DNA of 64,000 nucleotides. It comes from Streptomyces avermitilis MA-4680 = NBRC 14893 (GTDB taxonomy: Bacteria; Actinomycetota; Actinomycetes; Streptomycetales; Streptomycetaceae). This document shows positions 1 to 8,729 of this stretch, piece by piece (positions within the stretch are counted from its first letter, which is position 1; each line of letters opens with the position of its first letter). Below the pieces are notes generated by a model. It ran no database searches. It was not told the origin of the DNA and saw only the letters and a program-made list of their open reading frames with translations. Both the position numbers and the translations under genes were made by a program. The stretch lies in assembly GCF_000009765.2 (NCBI RefSeq), contig NC_003155.5:8060001-8124000 (forward strand), read 5' to 3'.

Positions 1-1
1 C

Positions 2-1789
2 TCCCCGATCTGGCTCCAGCGTCGGCTCCAGAAGGCCGGCATGCGCTCGATCTCGCTGGCCGTCGACATCACCAACTACGTGATGCTGGAGCTGGGCCAG
101 CCCCTGCACGCCTACGACCGCTCCCGCATCCAGGGCGCGATCGGCGTGCGCCGGGCGGAGCAGGGCGAGAAGCTCACCACCCTCGACGGCACCCAGCGCA
201 CGCTGGACGCCGAGGACCTGGTCATCACCGACGACCGCGGGCCCATCGGGCTCGCGGGCGTCATGGGCGGCGCCCACACCGAGATCGACGACACCGAGGG
301 CACGACCACCGAGGTCGTCATCGAGGCCGCGCACTTCGACCCGATCTCCGTCGCCCGCACGGCCCGCCGCCACAAGCTGGCCTCCGAGGCGTCCAAGCGC
401 TTCGAGCGCGGCGTCGACCCGCTGGCCGCCTCCGCCGCCGCCCAGCGCACGGTCGACCTGCTGGTGCTCCTCGCCGGCGGCAGCGCCGACGCGGGCGTCA
501 CGGAGGTCATCACGCCCTCCGCGCCGCACACCATCACCATCCCGGCGAACCACCCGGACCGGGTGGCAGGAGTCGAGTACGGCCGCGAGACCGTCGTACG
601 CCGTCTCCAGGAGGTCGGCTGCGACGTCTACGGGCAGGACGAGCTGCTCGTCACCGTGCCGTCCTGGCGGCCCGACCTGACCGACCCGAACGACCTGGCC
701 GAGGAGGTCATCCGGCTCGAGGGCTACGAGAACCTGCCCTCGACCCTGCCCAAGCCCCCCGCGGGCCGGGGCCTGACCGAGCGGCAGCGGCTGCACCGCC
801 GCGTCGGCCGCGCGCTGGCCGGCGCCGGATACGTCGAGGCGCCGAACTACCCCTTCATCGGGGAGCACGTCTTCGACCAGTTCGGCCTCGCCGCCGACGA
901 CCCGAAGCGCCGGGTCGTCAAGCTGGTCAACCCGCTCTCCGAGGAGGAGCCCGCGCTCCGCACGACGCTGCTGCCGGGCCTGCTCGGCGCGCTGCGCCGC
1001 AACGACGGGCGCGGTTCGCACGACCTGGCGCTCTTCGAGACCGGGCTGGTCTTCCACCCGCGCGCGGAGCAGCGCATCGCGGTCCGGCTGCCCGTCGACC
1101 GCCGTCCCACGGACGAGGAGATCGCCTCCCTCACCGCCGCGCTGCCCGAGCAGCCCCGGCACGCCGCCGTCGTCCTCGCGGGCGCCCGCGAGCAGGCCGG
1201 CTGGTGGGGCAAGGGCCGCCCGGCCGACTGGGCCGACGCGGTCGAGGCCGCACGCACCCTGGCCCGCGAGGCGGGGACCGAACTCCTCGTGCGCGCCGGC
1301 CAGTACGGGCCGTGGCACCCGGGCCGCTGCGCCGAGCTCGCCGTCGTCCTCGACGGCGAGGAGAAGGTCATCGGGTACGCCGGCGAGCTGCACCCCGGTG
1401 TCCTGAAGACGCTGGGTCTGCCCGCGCGCACCAGCGCGATGGAGCTGAACCTGGACGCGCTGGAGCAGGCGAGCGCGGGCGTCGTGAAGGGGCCCCGGAT
1501 CTCCACGTTCCCGGTCGCCACCCAGGACGTCGCGCTGGTCGTCGACAAGACGGTTCCGCACGCGGACGTCGAGGCGGCACTGCGCGAGGGTGCGGGTGAA
1601 CTCCTGGAGTCCATCCGGCTGTTCGACGTGTACGAGAGCGAGCAGCTCGGCGCGGGCAAGAAGTCCCTCGCCTACGCGCTGCGCTTCCGTGCCGCCGACC
1701 GCACCCTGACCGTCGAGGAGGCCTCCACGGCCCGCGACGCGGCGGTGGCGCTGGCCGCCGAGCGCACAGGGGCGGCACTGCGGAGCTAG
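2..1789 (+). CDS. pheT: Phenylalanyl-tRNA synthetase beta subunit, 5' end outside window
   Basis: This is the beta chain of the heterotetrameric enzyme that charges tRNA-Phe in the cytoplasm. The reading frame is open from base 2, so the first part (about 240 residues with the tRNA-binding domain) lies outside the window. The visible part begins in the B3/B4 editing region, with [21 protein letters not shown]5-type segment follows (residues FERGVDP onward), then the synthetase-like core. It ends with the ferredoxin-fold anticodon-binding domain, which starts near [12 protein letters not shown]. The stop is TAG at 1787-1789. Family identity is very secure. pheS is expected just upstream, outside the window. 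Confidence 0.97.
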   Translation, partial: SPIWLQRRLQKAGMRSISLAVDITNYVMLELGQPLHAYDRSRIQGAIGVRRAEQGEKLTTLDGTQRTLDAEDLVITDDRGPIGLAGVMGGAHTEIDDTEGTTTEVVIEAAHFDPISVARTARRHKLASEASKRFERGVDPLAASAAAQRTVDLLVLLAGGSADAGVTEVITPSAPHTITIPANHPDRVAGVEYGRETVVRRLQEVGCDVYGQDELLVTVPSWRPDLTDPNDLAEEVIRLEGYENLPSTLPKPPAGRGLTERQRLHRRVGRALAGAGYVEAPNYPFIGEHVFDQFGLAADDPKRRVVKLVNPLSEEEPALRTTLLPGLLGALRRNDGRGSHDLALFETGLVFHPRAEQRIAVRLPVDRRPTDEEIASLTAALPEQPRHAAVVLAGAREQAGWWGKGRPADWADAVEAARTLAREAGTELLVRAGQYGPWHPGRCAELAVVLDGEEKVIGYAGELHPGVLKTLGLPARTSAMELNLDALEQASAGVVKGPRISTFPVATQDVALVVDKTVPHADVEAALREGAGELLESIRLFDVYESEQLGAGKKSLAYALRFRAADRTLTVEEASTARDAAVALAAERTGAALRS

Positions 1790-1881
1790 CTTCGCCGGAA
1801 GTGCCGGGGAACTGCTGGGCGTCGGCCGGCTGCGGGTTGTCCGTGGCCGGCCGCGCCCATGCGGCGGAGTCGCACGATGTC

Positions 1882-1921
1882 GTGGCTCAGTGGCTCAGTG
1901 GCTCAGTGGCTCAGCGGCTCG
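1882..1921. repeat. 8-bp tandem repeat in the pheT-phosphatase spacer
   Basis: GTGGCTCA occurs four times in a row (1882-1913), followed by a degenerate fifth copy, GCGGCTCG. It lies in the 308-bp gap between pheT and the phosphatase gene (1790-2097). An 8-bp unit cannot keep a frame when its copy number changes, which fits a non-coding site. I see no convincing gene or strong terminator elsewhere in the gap. Confidence 0.8.
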
Positions 1922-2097
1922 GTGGCCCCGCGGCCCCCGACGGGCCCCTCGGCCACCTCACTCATTCGAGTGACGATTCCGGGCGATCTGGCCCGATCGG
2001 GGCATGCGGTCGAAAGAATCGGACCGGCCCCGGGGGACGAGGTGGAGCTCCGCGGGCCGCTTCTGCGCAGCTCAGGGCCTGATGGGGGGCCATCGGC

Positions 2098-3252
2098 ATG
2101 ATCCGTATCAAGGCTGGGGTTCCCTGCGGACCACGGCCCCGCGCTCGTCCCGGCGAAGGATTCAGGGCGGTCGTCGCCCGCGGGATCCCGCGTGACCGCA
2201 TGCTCCGGCGCCGCTCGCGCCGGGAGTCCCGGCGTTTCCGGCGGGCGCTGTCGATAGCGCTGCCCACCGTCTGGGGCACGACGGCGATCACCTACAAACT
2301 GGCCTGCCCGCTCGCGCAGCAGAACGGGCTCGGCGCGCGGATCGTCACCAGCGCCGTGTTCTTCGCCGTCGGCACCGGGCTGATCCTTCAGGTCCGACAC
2401 ACACTGCTGCGGGAGTTGCGACAGGCCCGCAAGGTCGCGGGCGCCGCCCAGAGCGTGCTGCTGCGGCCGCTGCCGTCGCGGATCGGCGGGCTGAACATCG
2501 CGGCGGCCCAGCTCTCCGCCGACCGCGGCGCCACCGTCGGCGGCGATCTGTACGAGGTGATCGCCACCGAGCACGGCGTACGCGTGGTGATAGGCGATGT
2601 ACGGGGGCACGGGCTGGCGGCCATCGGGACGGTCGCCGCCGTCCTCGGCAGCTTCCGCGAGGCGGTGCACGACGAGGCCGAACTCGCCGGTGTCCTCCAA
2701 CGGCTCGAACGGGCCATGGTCCGGCATCTGCGGGAGCGGGCCAGAGCCGAGCCCCCCTCGGCGGGCCCGGATCCGGACAGCCTGGTCGCCGAGGAGTTCG
2801 TCACCGTGCTGCTGCTGGAGATCCGCCACGACGGGGAGGTGTACGCCCTCAACTGCGGGCACCCCTGGCCGTATCTCCTCAGCGGCAGCCGGGTGGAACT
2901 GCTCGCGCGCGCCGAACCCCTGCCCCCGCTCGGACCGTTCCCGCTGCCCGCCGAGCTGCCGTCCACCAGCTGTGGCCCGCTTCAGCCCGGGGAGGCGCTG
3001 TTCCTGCACACCGACGGCGCCGAGGACGCGCGCGATGCCCGTGGCCGGTTCTTTCCGCTGGCCGCCGTCCTCGGCGAGGTCGTGCGGATCCCGGCGGTGT
3101 CGCCGCAGGCCGTCCTGAAGGCCGTCTTCGCCGGGCTTCTGCGCCACACCGGCGGCAGACCGTCGGACGACGTGGCCCTGCTGGTCCTGCACAACGACCC
3201 GCACCGCACCTCCACGACGGCGAACCACCCGATGGCTCACCACGTGCAGTAG
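2098..3252 (+). CDS. Membrane-anchored PP2C-type (SpoIIE family) serine phosphatase
   Basis: A 384-residue protein with a basic N-terminus, two probable membrane helices (about residues 48-66 and 80-98) and a cytoplasmic SpoIIE/PP2C phosphatase domain (about 130-370). Metal-binding aspartates are visible in GGDLYE (D150) and GDVRGHG (D167), and the closing PSDDVALLVL motif is present, so it should be catalytically active. In Streptomyces such enzymes usually dephosphorylate anti-anti-sigma factors. No partner gene is adjacent here, so its target is unknown. The ATG start is supported by a G-rich ribosome site about 8 bases upstream. The first 45 residues are poorly conserved in character, so a later start is possible. 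Confidence 0.85.
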   Translation: MIRIKAGVPCGPRPRARPGEGFRAVVARGIPRDRMLRRRSRRESRRFRRALSIALPTVWGTTAITYKLACPLAQQNGLGARIVTSAVFFAVGTGLILQVRHTLLRELRQARKVAGAAQSVLLRPLPSRIGGLNIAAAQLSADRGATVGGDLYEVIATEHGVRVVIGDVRGHGLAAIGTVAAVLGSFREAVHDEAELAGVLQRLERAMVRHLRERARAEPPSAGPDPDSLVAEEFVTVLLLEIRHDGEVYALNCGHPWPYLLSGSRVELLARAEPLPPLGPFPLPAELPSTSCGPLQPGEALFLHTDGAEDARDARGRFFPLAAVLGEVVRIPAVSPQAVLKAVFAGLLRHTGGRPSDDVALLVLHNDPHRTSTTANHPMAHHVQ

Positions 3253-3322
3253 GAACGCGACGTACCCGCACCCGCAGCCGACCCGCCCGACCGACGCCCC
3301 AGCCGACGACCCGCAGTTCCCC

Positions 3323-3353
3323 GGCTCCCCCGGCGGAGCCCGCCGGGGGAGCC
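3323..3353. terminator. Hairpin terminator after the phosphatase gene
   Basis: A perfect 13-bp stem (3323-3335 with 3341-3353) encloses a 5-base loop, GAGCC. There is no T tract, which is common for Streptomyces terminators. It lies in the 336-bp gap 3253-3588. The rest of that gap holds only a possible -10 (TACTCT, 3555-3560) and the ribosome site of the next gene. Confidence 0.6.
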
Positions 3354-3588
3354 GTCCGCCCCGCCACGGAGTGTCGGGCAGGCAGCCGGGCGGACGGCGC
3401 GGTATCGGGCCGCCGCACTGTACGAGGGGGAGCCGGCGGCCCGGCCGGCCTCTTACGAGGCATTTCAGTCAAGCGGTCGGAAACTCTCCGCAACAGCGCG
3501 CGCACAGCCCGGATTCGAGCACTCCGTTCACACCCCGTGCGAAGGCGGACGCACTACTCTGTCGGCACCGAGCCACCGGAGGGCATTC

Positions 3589-4929
3589 ATGCAGCCCAAC
3601 ACTCTGCTCGACGCGATCCTCGACGAGGCCGGGATCTCCCACGCGGGACTCGCCGCGCACGTCAACCAGGTGGGGAGGGCGCGTGGTGTTGCCCTCAGGT
3701 ACGAACACACCGCCGTGGCACGGTGGTTGAAGGGCCAGCGGCCGCGCGGCCAGGTGCCCGACCTGATCTGCGAAGTGCTCGCGGCCAGGCTGCACCGCCC
3801 GGTGACGCTCGACGACATCGGCCTCGGCGTTCCCGGTGAACCGTCCGCCCCCCACGCTTCCACGCTCTCCGGCTTCGTCGAGCGGGCCACCGCCCTGTGG
3901 CGCTCCGACGAACAGCAGCGCCCGCACATCCTCGGCGCCCCCGCCGTCACCGGAACGCCTGCCGTGATGCCGGTCTGGGAGTGGGAGAACCCGCCCGAGG
4001 ACGTGGACGTCTCGCGCGGCGGCCGGCACCGGGTCAGGATGGCCGACATCGAGATGCTGCGCGCGGCCCGCGCCCACTACGAGCAGATGTACCGCAAGGC
4101 GGGCGGCATAGCGACCCGCACCCGCATCGTCGGCTTCCTCAACTCCGAGACGGCACCCTTACTGCGCGGCAGTTACACCGACGCCACCGGCCGTCAACTG
4201 CACCGGGCCACCGGCGGCCTGGTGGCCATCGCGGGCATCTGCGCGTACGACTCCGACGCCCACGGCCTCGCCCAGCGCTACTTCCACCAGGCACTCCGGC
4301 TGGCGAAGGCCAGCGGGGACCGGGGACTCGGCGCCTATGTCATAGCCCTGCTGGTCAACCAGTCGCTGTTCATGCGCGAACACCGGCAGGCCGTCGCCTT
4401 CGCCGAGGCCGCGCTGCGCGCCGCGGGCAAGCACATCACTCCCGCGCTCGCCTCCGACCTCTACGCGATGCAGGCCAAGGCGTACGCGCACCTCGGCGAC
4501 GGTACGAGCGCGCTGTCCTGCATCCGGCGGGCCGAGCAGGCGGCCGAGCGCATCCGGCGCGGCTACGAGCCCGACGAGACCGGTTATGTCCAGCCCGGCC
4601 TGGTCAACGTCCAGGTGGCGGAGGCGCTGCTCAGCCTCGGCGACCTGGTGGCGGCGGGCGAGCACGCGGCGGCCGCCGTCGACACCCCCGCCCATGACCG
4701 GGGGCGGGTGCACCGGCTCGCGATGCTCAGTCAGATCGAGCTCCGCCAGGGCAACGCCGACAAGGCGGTCGCCACGGCGGTCGAAATGGCGGAACAGGCG
4801 CGCGGGATGGAGTCCCAGCGCCTGCGCGACAGACTGCGGGCGGTACGCGAACATCTGGCGCGCAGCGGCTGCGCGGGCACGGCCGAGGCCGCCGAACTGA
4901 TCGACGGGGCACTGCGCGTACCGCTGTAG
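3589..4929 (+). CDS. TPR-containing regulator of the NsdA-like Streptomyces type, with a TTA codon
   Basis: A 446-residue cytoplasmic protein. The N-terminus (about residues 1-85) looks like a DNA-binding helix-turn-helix domain, including the AGLAAHVNQV and ARWLKGQRPRG segments. The remainder is helical and TPR-like, with repeated AHLGDG, ALLSLGDL and ELRQGNADKA helices. Such proteins act in Streptomyces as regulators of sporulation and antibiotic production. GGAGGG precedes the ATG by 5 bases. A TTA leucine codon (codon 191, 4159-4161) implies dependence on the bldA tRNA. The assignment to the NsdA-like family is from general pattern, not alignment. Direct targets are unknown. Confidence 0.7.
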   Translation: MQPNTLLDAILDEAGISHAGLAAHVNQVGRARGVALRYEHTAVARWLKGQRPRGQVPDLICEVLAARLHRPVTLDDIGLGVPGEPSAPHASTLSGFVERATALWRSDEQQRPHILGAPAVTGTPAVMPVWEWENPPEDVDVSRGGRHRVRMADIEMLRAARAHYEQMYRKAGGIATRTRIVGFLNSETAPLLRGSYTDATGRQLHRATGGLVAIAGICAYDSDAHGLAQRYFHQALRLAKASGDRGLGAYVIALLVNQSLFMREHRQAVAFAEAALRAAGKHITPALASDLYAMQAKAYAHLGDGTSALSCIRRAEQAAERIRRGYEPDETGYVQPGLVNVQVAEALLSLGDLVAAGEHAAAAVDTPAHDRGRVHRLAMLSQIELRQGNADKAVATAVEMAEQARGMESQRLRDRLRAVREHLARSGCAGTAEAAELIDGALRVPL

Positions 4930-4937
4930 ACGAACCG

Positions 4938-4995
4938 GCCCCACCCCCTGCGGGGGAACCCCGCCCCCCTCGGGGCGCGGGCGACTGCGCCTGCC
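4938..4995. repeat. Degenerate GC-rich interspersed repeat
   Basis: The sequence carries CCCCCTGCGGGGG and a CGGGGCGCGGGCGACTGCGC core. It resembles the better preserved copies at 24795-24836 and 44419-44460. It sits between the regulator and the Nudix gene and can fold into short stems, so it may also serve as a terminator. Confidence 0.5.
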
Positions 4996-5083
4996 GCTGC
5001 GCTGCGAGCGCGCCGCTGTGAGCCTGCTGAGTGGACGCTCCTGCTGCGATATTGCCACTTACTCGGCGGAAGGTGGCAGAACC

Positions 5084-5629
5084 GTGCAGTGGACGAAACA
5101 GAACGAACAAACTGTGTATGAAAACCGCTGGTTCAGCGTCAATCTCGCGGATGTCGAGCTGCCGGACGGCCGGCACCTCGATCACTTCTTGATACGGCTG
5201 CGGCCCGTCGCCGTGGCCACCGTCGTGAATGAGGCCAACGAAGTGCTGCTCCTGTGGCGGCACCGCTTCATCACCGACAGCTGGGGGTGGGAGCTCGCGG
5301 CGGGCGTCGTCGAGGACGGCGAGGACATCGCCGTGGCGGCGGCCCGTGAACTCGAGGAGGAGACCGGCTGGCGACCGGGACCCCTGCGCCATCTGATGAG
5401 CGTCGAGCCCTCCAACGGGCTCACCGACGCCCGGCACCACATCTTCTGGGCCGACGAAGGCGTGTACACCGGGCACCCTGTGGACGACTTCGAGTCGGAC
5501 CGTCGGGAGTGGGTTCCCCTCAAGCTCGTACCCGACATGGTCGCCCGGGGCGAGGTCCCGGCCGCCAATATGGCGGCCGCGCTGCTCCTCCTGCATCATC
5601 TGAGGCTCGGGCAGGACGCTTTGCCCTGA
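5084..5629 (+). CDS. Nudix hydrolase
   Basis: A 181-residue cytoplasmic hydrolase of nucleoside-diphosphate-linked substrates. The Nudix box is complete: G-x5-E-x7-REL-x-EE-x-TGW spans GVVEDGEDIAVAAARELEEE and the residues after it. The N-terminal lead and the size resemble ADP-ribose pyrophosphatase-type Nudix enzymes, but the substrate cannot be told. The start is GTG at 5084 because AAGGTGG lies just upstream; the in-frame ATG at 5018 lies in the preceding repeat-rich spacer and adds a non-Nudix tail. It follows the TPR regulator in the same direction with its own ribosome site. Confidence 0.85.
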   Translation: MQWTKQNEQTVYENRWFSVNLADVELPDGRHLDHFLIRLRPVAVATVVNEANEVLLLWRHRFITDSWGWELAAGVVEDGEDIAVAAARELEEETGWRPGPLRHLMSVEPSNGLTDARHHIFWADEGVYTGHPVDDFESDRREWVPLKLVPDMVARGEVPAANMAAALLLLHHLRLGQDALP

Positions 5630-5649
5630 TATCACCGCGTCCTCGGGCC

Positions 5650-5907
5650 TCAGTGGCCCAGAGCCTGCCAGACCGCCACGGCGAGCGCGCCCACGGCCGT
5701 GATGGCCGCGACCGCGGGCAGTGGCCAGCGGGTGTGTTCCAGTGTGACGACCCGTGTGCTCAGGTCGTCGACATCCTTGGCGGTCTGTTCCGCGCGATGG
5801 CTGAGCAGAGCCAGCCCTCCCTCGACGCGGGCATGTGCCACATCGAGGCGACGGCGTAACTCTGCGACTTCTCCGTGGACCACGGGATGCTCGGGGTCGG
5901 CGGTCAC
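5650..5907 (-). CDS. Small tail-anchored coiled-coil membrane protein
   Basis: An 85-residue protein, function unknown. An acidic and basic heptad-like segment (HGEVAELRRRLDVAHARVEG) suggests a coiled coil. The last 20 residues form one membrane helix, LPAVAAITAVGALAVAVWQ, so the protein is probably tail-anchored with its N-terminus in the cytoplasm. The start is GTG at 5907, because AAAGGAG lies 6-8 bases upstream; the longer frame from 5961 has no such site. It is convergent with the Nudix gene. Confidence 0.6.
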   Translation of the reverse strand: MTADPEHPVVHGEVAELRRRLDVAHARVEGGLALLSHRAEQTAKDVDDLSTRVVTLEHTRWPLPAVAAITAVGALAVAVWQALGH

Positions 5908-6037
5908 GTGTCCGCTCCTTTCCGTAGTCGTCACATCCCTTGTGTACGCACGGAAAGTCAACTCGCCTGGTGGACGTGTGGGGAGCGTGTGCGAGCGGCA
6001 TATGCGGGCCCGGCGCGCACACGGTGTGTGAATGGCG

Positions 6038-6070
6038 CGGGCCCGGCACCACTTTTCGGTGCCGGGCCCG
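6038..6070. terminator. Strong hairpin terminator after the hbdA gene
   Basis: CGGGCCCGGCACC (6038-6050) pairs perfectly with GGTGCCGGGCCCG (6058-6070) around the loop ACTTTTC. It lies about 60 bases beyond the stop of the minus-strand dehydrogenase gene and upstream of the small membrane protein gene, so it separates the two units. Confidence 0.75.
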
Positions 6071-6128
6071 TGGCGGCCTGGGCCTCACGCTGCGCAGTCG
6101 GGCGCGGGTCGTCCCGGCGCGTACGGGG

Positions 6129-6989
6129 TCAGGCGTAGGAGTAGAAGCCCGAGCCCGACTTCCGGCCCAGCCGGCCCGCGTCCACCATGCGCTGGAGCAG
6201 CGGGGGAGCGGCGTACAGCGGTTCCTTGTACTCCTCGTACATCGACGACGCGACCGAGGCCACCGTGTCCAGGCCGATCAGGTCGGACAGCTTGAGCGGG
6301 CCCATCGGATGGGCGCAGCCCAGCTCCATGCCGTTGTCGATGTCCTCACGGCTGGCGATGCCCGACTCGAACATCCGGATCGCGGAGAGCAGATACGGGA
6401 TGAGGAGGGCGTTGACCACGAAGCCGGAGCGGTCCTGGGCGCGGATCGCGTGCTTGCCGAGGATCTTCTCGACGAGCCCCTGCGCGCGGCTGAGGGTGCC
6501 CTCGGAGGTGGTGAGGGCCGGGATCAGCTCGACGAGCTTCTGCACCGGGGCCGGGTTGAAGAAGTGGATGCCGATGACCTGGTCGGGGCGCGAGGTGGCG
6601 ACGGCGAGCTTCACCAGCGGGATCGAGGAGGTGTTGGAGGCGAGGATCGCGTCTGGCCGGGTCACCACCTGGTCGAGCACCTGGAAGATCTCCGTCTTCA
6701 CCTGCTCGTTCTCGACGACGGCCTCGATCACCAGATCGCGGTCCGCGAACTCGCCGAGGTCGGTGGTGAAGCTGAGCCGGGCCTGCGTCGCGTCCCGCTC
6801 CTCCTCGGAGATCTTGCCGCGCTCGGCCGCCTTGGACAGCGAGTTGAACAGACGGGTCCGGCCGATCTCCAGGGCCTCGCCGGTGGTCTCGGCGACCTTG
6901 ACGTCAAGACCGGCGCGGGCGCACACCTCGGCGATGCCCGCTCCCATCTGGCCGCAGCCGACCACTCCGACGCGTTCGATGTCGGTCAC
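6129..6989 (-). CDS. hbdA: 3-hydroxybutyryl-CoA dehydrogenase
   Basis: Oxidises 3-hydroxybutyryl-CoA to acetoacetyl-CoA with NAD(P), in short-chain acyl-CoA and butanoate metabolism in the cytoplasm. The protein has about 286 residues. It shows the N-terminal Rossmann motif VGVVGCGQMGAGIAEVCARA, the catalytic and substrate region SNTSSIPLVKLA and GIHFFNPAP, and the C-terminal dimerisation domain with HPMGPLKLSDLIGLD. The start is GTG at 6989: GAAAGGGAC lies upstream at good spacing, whereas ATG 7010 lies before it. Length is typical of the family. The name hbdA follows Streptomyces usage. Confidence 0.92.
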   Translation of the reverse strand: MTDIERVGVVGCGQMGAGIAEVCARAGLDVKVAETTGEALEIGRTRLFNSLSKAAERGKISEEERDATQARLSFTTDLGEFADRDLVIEAVVENEQVKTEIFQVLDQVVTRPDAILASNTSSIPLVKLAVATSRPDQVIGIHFFNPAPVQKLVELIPALTTSEGTLSRAQGLVEKILGKHAIRAQDRSGFVVNALLIPYLLSAIRMFESGIASREDIDNGMELGCAHPMGPLKLSDLIGLDTVASVASSMYEEYKEPLYAAPPLLQRMVDAGRLGRKSGSGFYSYA

Positions 6990-7175
6990 ATCGTCCCTTT
7001 CGCTGATCATCGGGCTGGCAGGGCCCCCGTTGTTCGGTGCCTGCCCCGATCGTGCACGTTACCCCCGAAGGGACGGTGATCGATCACCCGGGGCGGGCAT
7101 GCTGGACAGGGAGACGATCCGTGACCGCGCGGATCCGCACGGTGGCGCGGGGCCGCGGCGGGGAGGGGTGTGCAG

Positions 7176-8423
7176 ATGGGGCGACTGTCACGTCGGGCGT
7201 TCGCGATGGCCGCGCTGACGACTCTCGGGACGGCGGGCGACCTGGCGGCCGCGCCACGGGGCGGCCCGGCGGCCCCGCCGGGCCGGCGGCGCGCGGCCGG
7301 CGAGCTGCGGGGCATGTGGCTGGCGACCGTCGCGAACCGCGACTGGCCCTCCCGCACCGGGCTCACCCCGGCCGAGCAGCGCGCCGAACTGCTGGCCCAC
7401 CTCGACACCGCGGTCCGTCGCCGGCTGAACGCGGTGTTCTTCCAGGTCCGCCCCACCGCCGACGCGCTGTGGCCCTCGCCGTACGAGCCCTGGTCCCAGT
7501 ACCTGACCGGCACCCAGGGAAAGGACCCCGGCTGGGACCCGCTCGGCACGGCCGTCGCGGAGGCCCATGCGCGGGGCCTGGAGCTGCACGCCTGGTTCAA
7601 CCCGTACCGGATCGCCAACCACACGGACCCGGCCAGGCTGGTCGCCTCGCACCCCGCCCGGCTGCACCCCGACTGGGCCGTGCCGTACGGCGGGAAGCTC
7701 TACTACAACCCCGGGCTGCCCGAGGTCCGCGCCTTCGTCCAGGACGCGATGCTCGACGCGGTGCGTCGATACCGGGTCGACGGCGTGCACTTCGACGACT
7801 ACTTCTACCCGTATCCGGTCGCGGGCCAGACCTTCGACGACGACGCGGCGTACGCGGCCCACGGCGCGGACTTCCCGGACCGGGCCTCCTGGCGGCGCCA
7901 CAACATCGACCGGCTCGTGAGCGAGACCGCGGCCCTGATCCGGAAGGTGCGGCCCGCCGCACGGTTCGGGATCAGCCCCTTCGGGGTGTGGCGCAACGCC
8001 GCGACGGACCCCCTGGGCTCGGACACACGGGCGGGCGTGCAGACGTACGACGATCTGTACGCCGACACCCGCACCTGGGTACGGGAGTGCTGGATCGACT
8101 ACATCTGCCCGCAGGTCTACTGGAACATCGGCTTCGCCGCGGCCGACTACGCGAAGCTCGTGCCCTGGTGGGCGGCGGTCGCCAAGGGCACCGGCGTACG
8201 GCTGTACGTCGGCGAGGCCCTGTACAAGGCCGGGGACCCGGCGCAGCCCGCCGCCTGGCAGGACCCGGTCGAACTCTCCCGGCACCTCACCCTCGCCAAG
8301 GGTTACCCGCAGGTGCGCGGGCATGTCTTCTTCTCGGCCAAGGAGGTCGCGGCGGACCGGATCGGCGCGCTGGCACGCGTGGTCGCCGACCACTATCAGC
8401 AGCCGGCGAAACCTCCACGCTGA
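7176..8423 (+). CDS. Secreted glycoside hydrolase-like protein (GHL10/DUF187 family)
   Basis: About 415 residues, starting with a twin-arginine-like signal (RLSRRAFAMAALTTLG) followed by an Ala/Gly/Pro stretch, so it is probably exported, possibly by Tat. The mature part has the GHL10 (YngK-type) TIM barrel: RGMWLATVANRDWPS, FFQVRPTADALWPS, HAWFNPYR and DGVHFDDYFYPYP, which carries the acidic active-site residues. This family is thought to act on cell-wall or polysaccharide substrates. ATG 7176 is preceded by GAGGGG; GTG 7170 is a possible alternative. It diverges from hbdA. Confidence 0.85.
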   Translation: MGRLSRRAFAMAALTTLGTAGDLAAAPRGGPAAPPGRRRAAGELRGMWLATVANRDWPSRTGLTPAEQRAELLAHLDTAVRRRLNAVFFQVRPTADALWPSPYEPWSQYLTGTQGKDPGWDPLGTAVAEAHARGLELHAWFNPYRIANHTDPARLVASHPARLHPDWAVPYGGKLYYNPGLPEVRAFVQDAMLDAVRRYRVDGVHFDDYFYPYPVAGQTFDDDAAYAAHGADFPDRASWRRHNIDRLVSETAALIRKVRPAARFGISPFGVWRNAATDPLGSDTRAGVQTYDDLYADTRTWVRECWIDYICPQVYWNIGFAAADYAKLVPWWAAVAKGTGVRLYVGEALYKAGDPAQPAAWQDPVELSRHLTLAKGYPQVRGHVFFSAKEVAADRIGALARVVADHYQQPAKPPR

Positions 8424-8424
8424 A

Positions 8425-8625
8425 CTAGAGCGACCCGAGGGGCTTGGGGTGACGGATTTCGGAGTCCGGGCCCGGTGAACACACTGCCTCGTGCCCGTCC
8501 TGGAAGCGGACGCGGTACGGGGGAGTGCCCTCGGCGCCCATTACTTCGACGATCTCTGCGATCTTGTCGTGCTGCCCGACGACCCTGCCGTGCTGCACGA
8601 GCTGGTCGCCCTCAGTCGCATGCAT
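8425..8625 (-). CDS. DUF1918 domain protein
   Basis: A 66-residue single-domain protein. It carries the typical DUF1918 sequence: a GDQLVQHGRVVGQHDK start, then IVEVMGAEGTPPYRVRF, then a DGHEAVCSPGPDSEI end. These small SH3-like barrel proteins are widespread in Actinobacteria, and their function is not known. GAGGAGG lies 8 bases before the ATG. The gene is convergent with the glycosidase gene and stops 1 base from it. Confidence 0.88.
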   Translation of the reverse strand: MHATEGDQLVQHGRVVGQHDKIAEIVEVMGAEGTPPYRVRFQDGHEAVCSPGPDSEIRHPKPLGSL

Positions 8626-8729
8626 CTGAAGGGCCTCCTCGTCATGTGCCTCGTCATGTGCGGGAGTAGCGGTCAGTCACCGCCAGTCTACGGCTGCCCG
8701 CCTCGGTTGCCCCGGGCCGTGCATGCCGC

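Noticed and set aside
5961-7079. Plus-strand open frame antisense to hbdA
   Set aside because: Arg/Ala/Glu/Leu-rich shadow of the dehydrogenase gene caused by high GC; no conserved motif.
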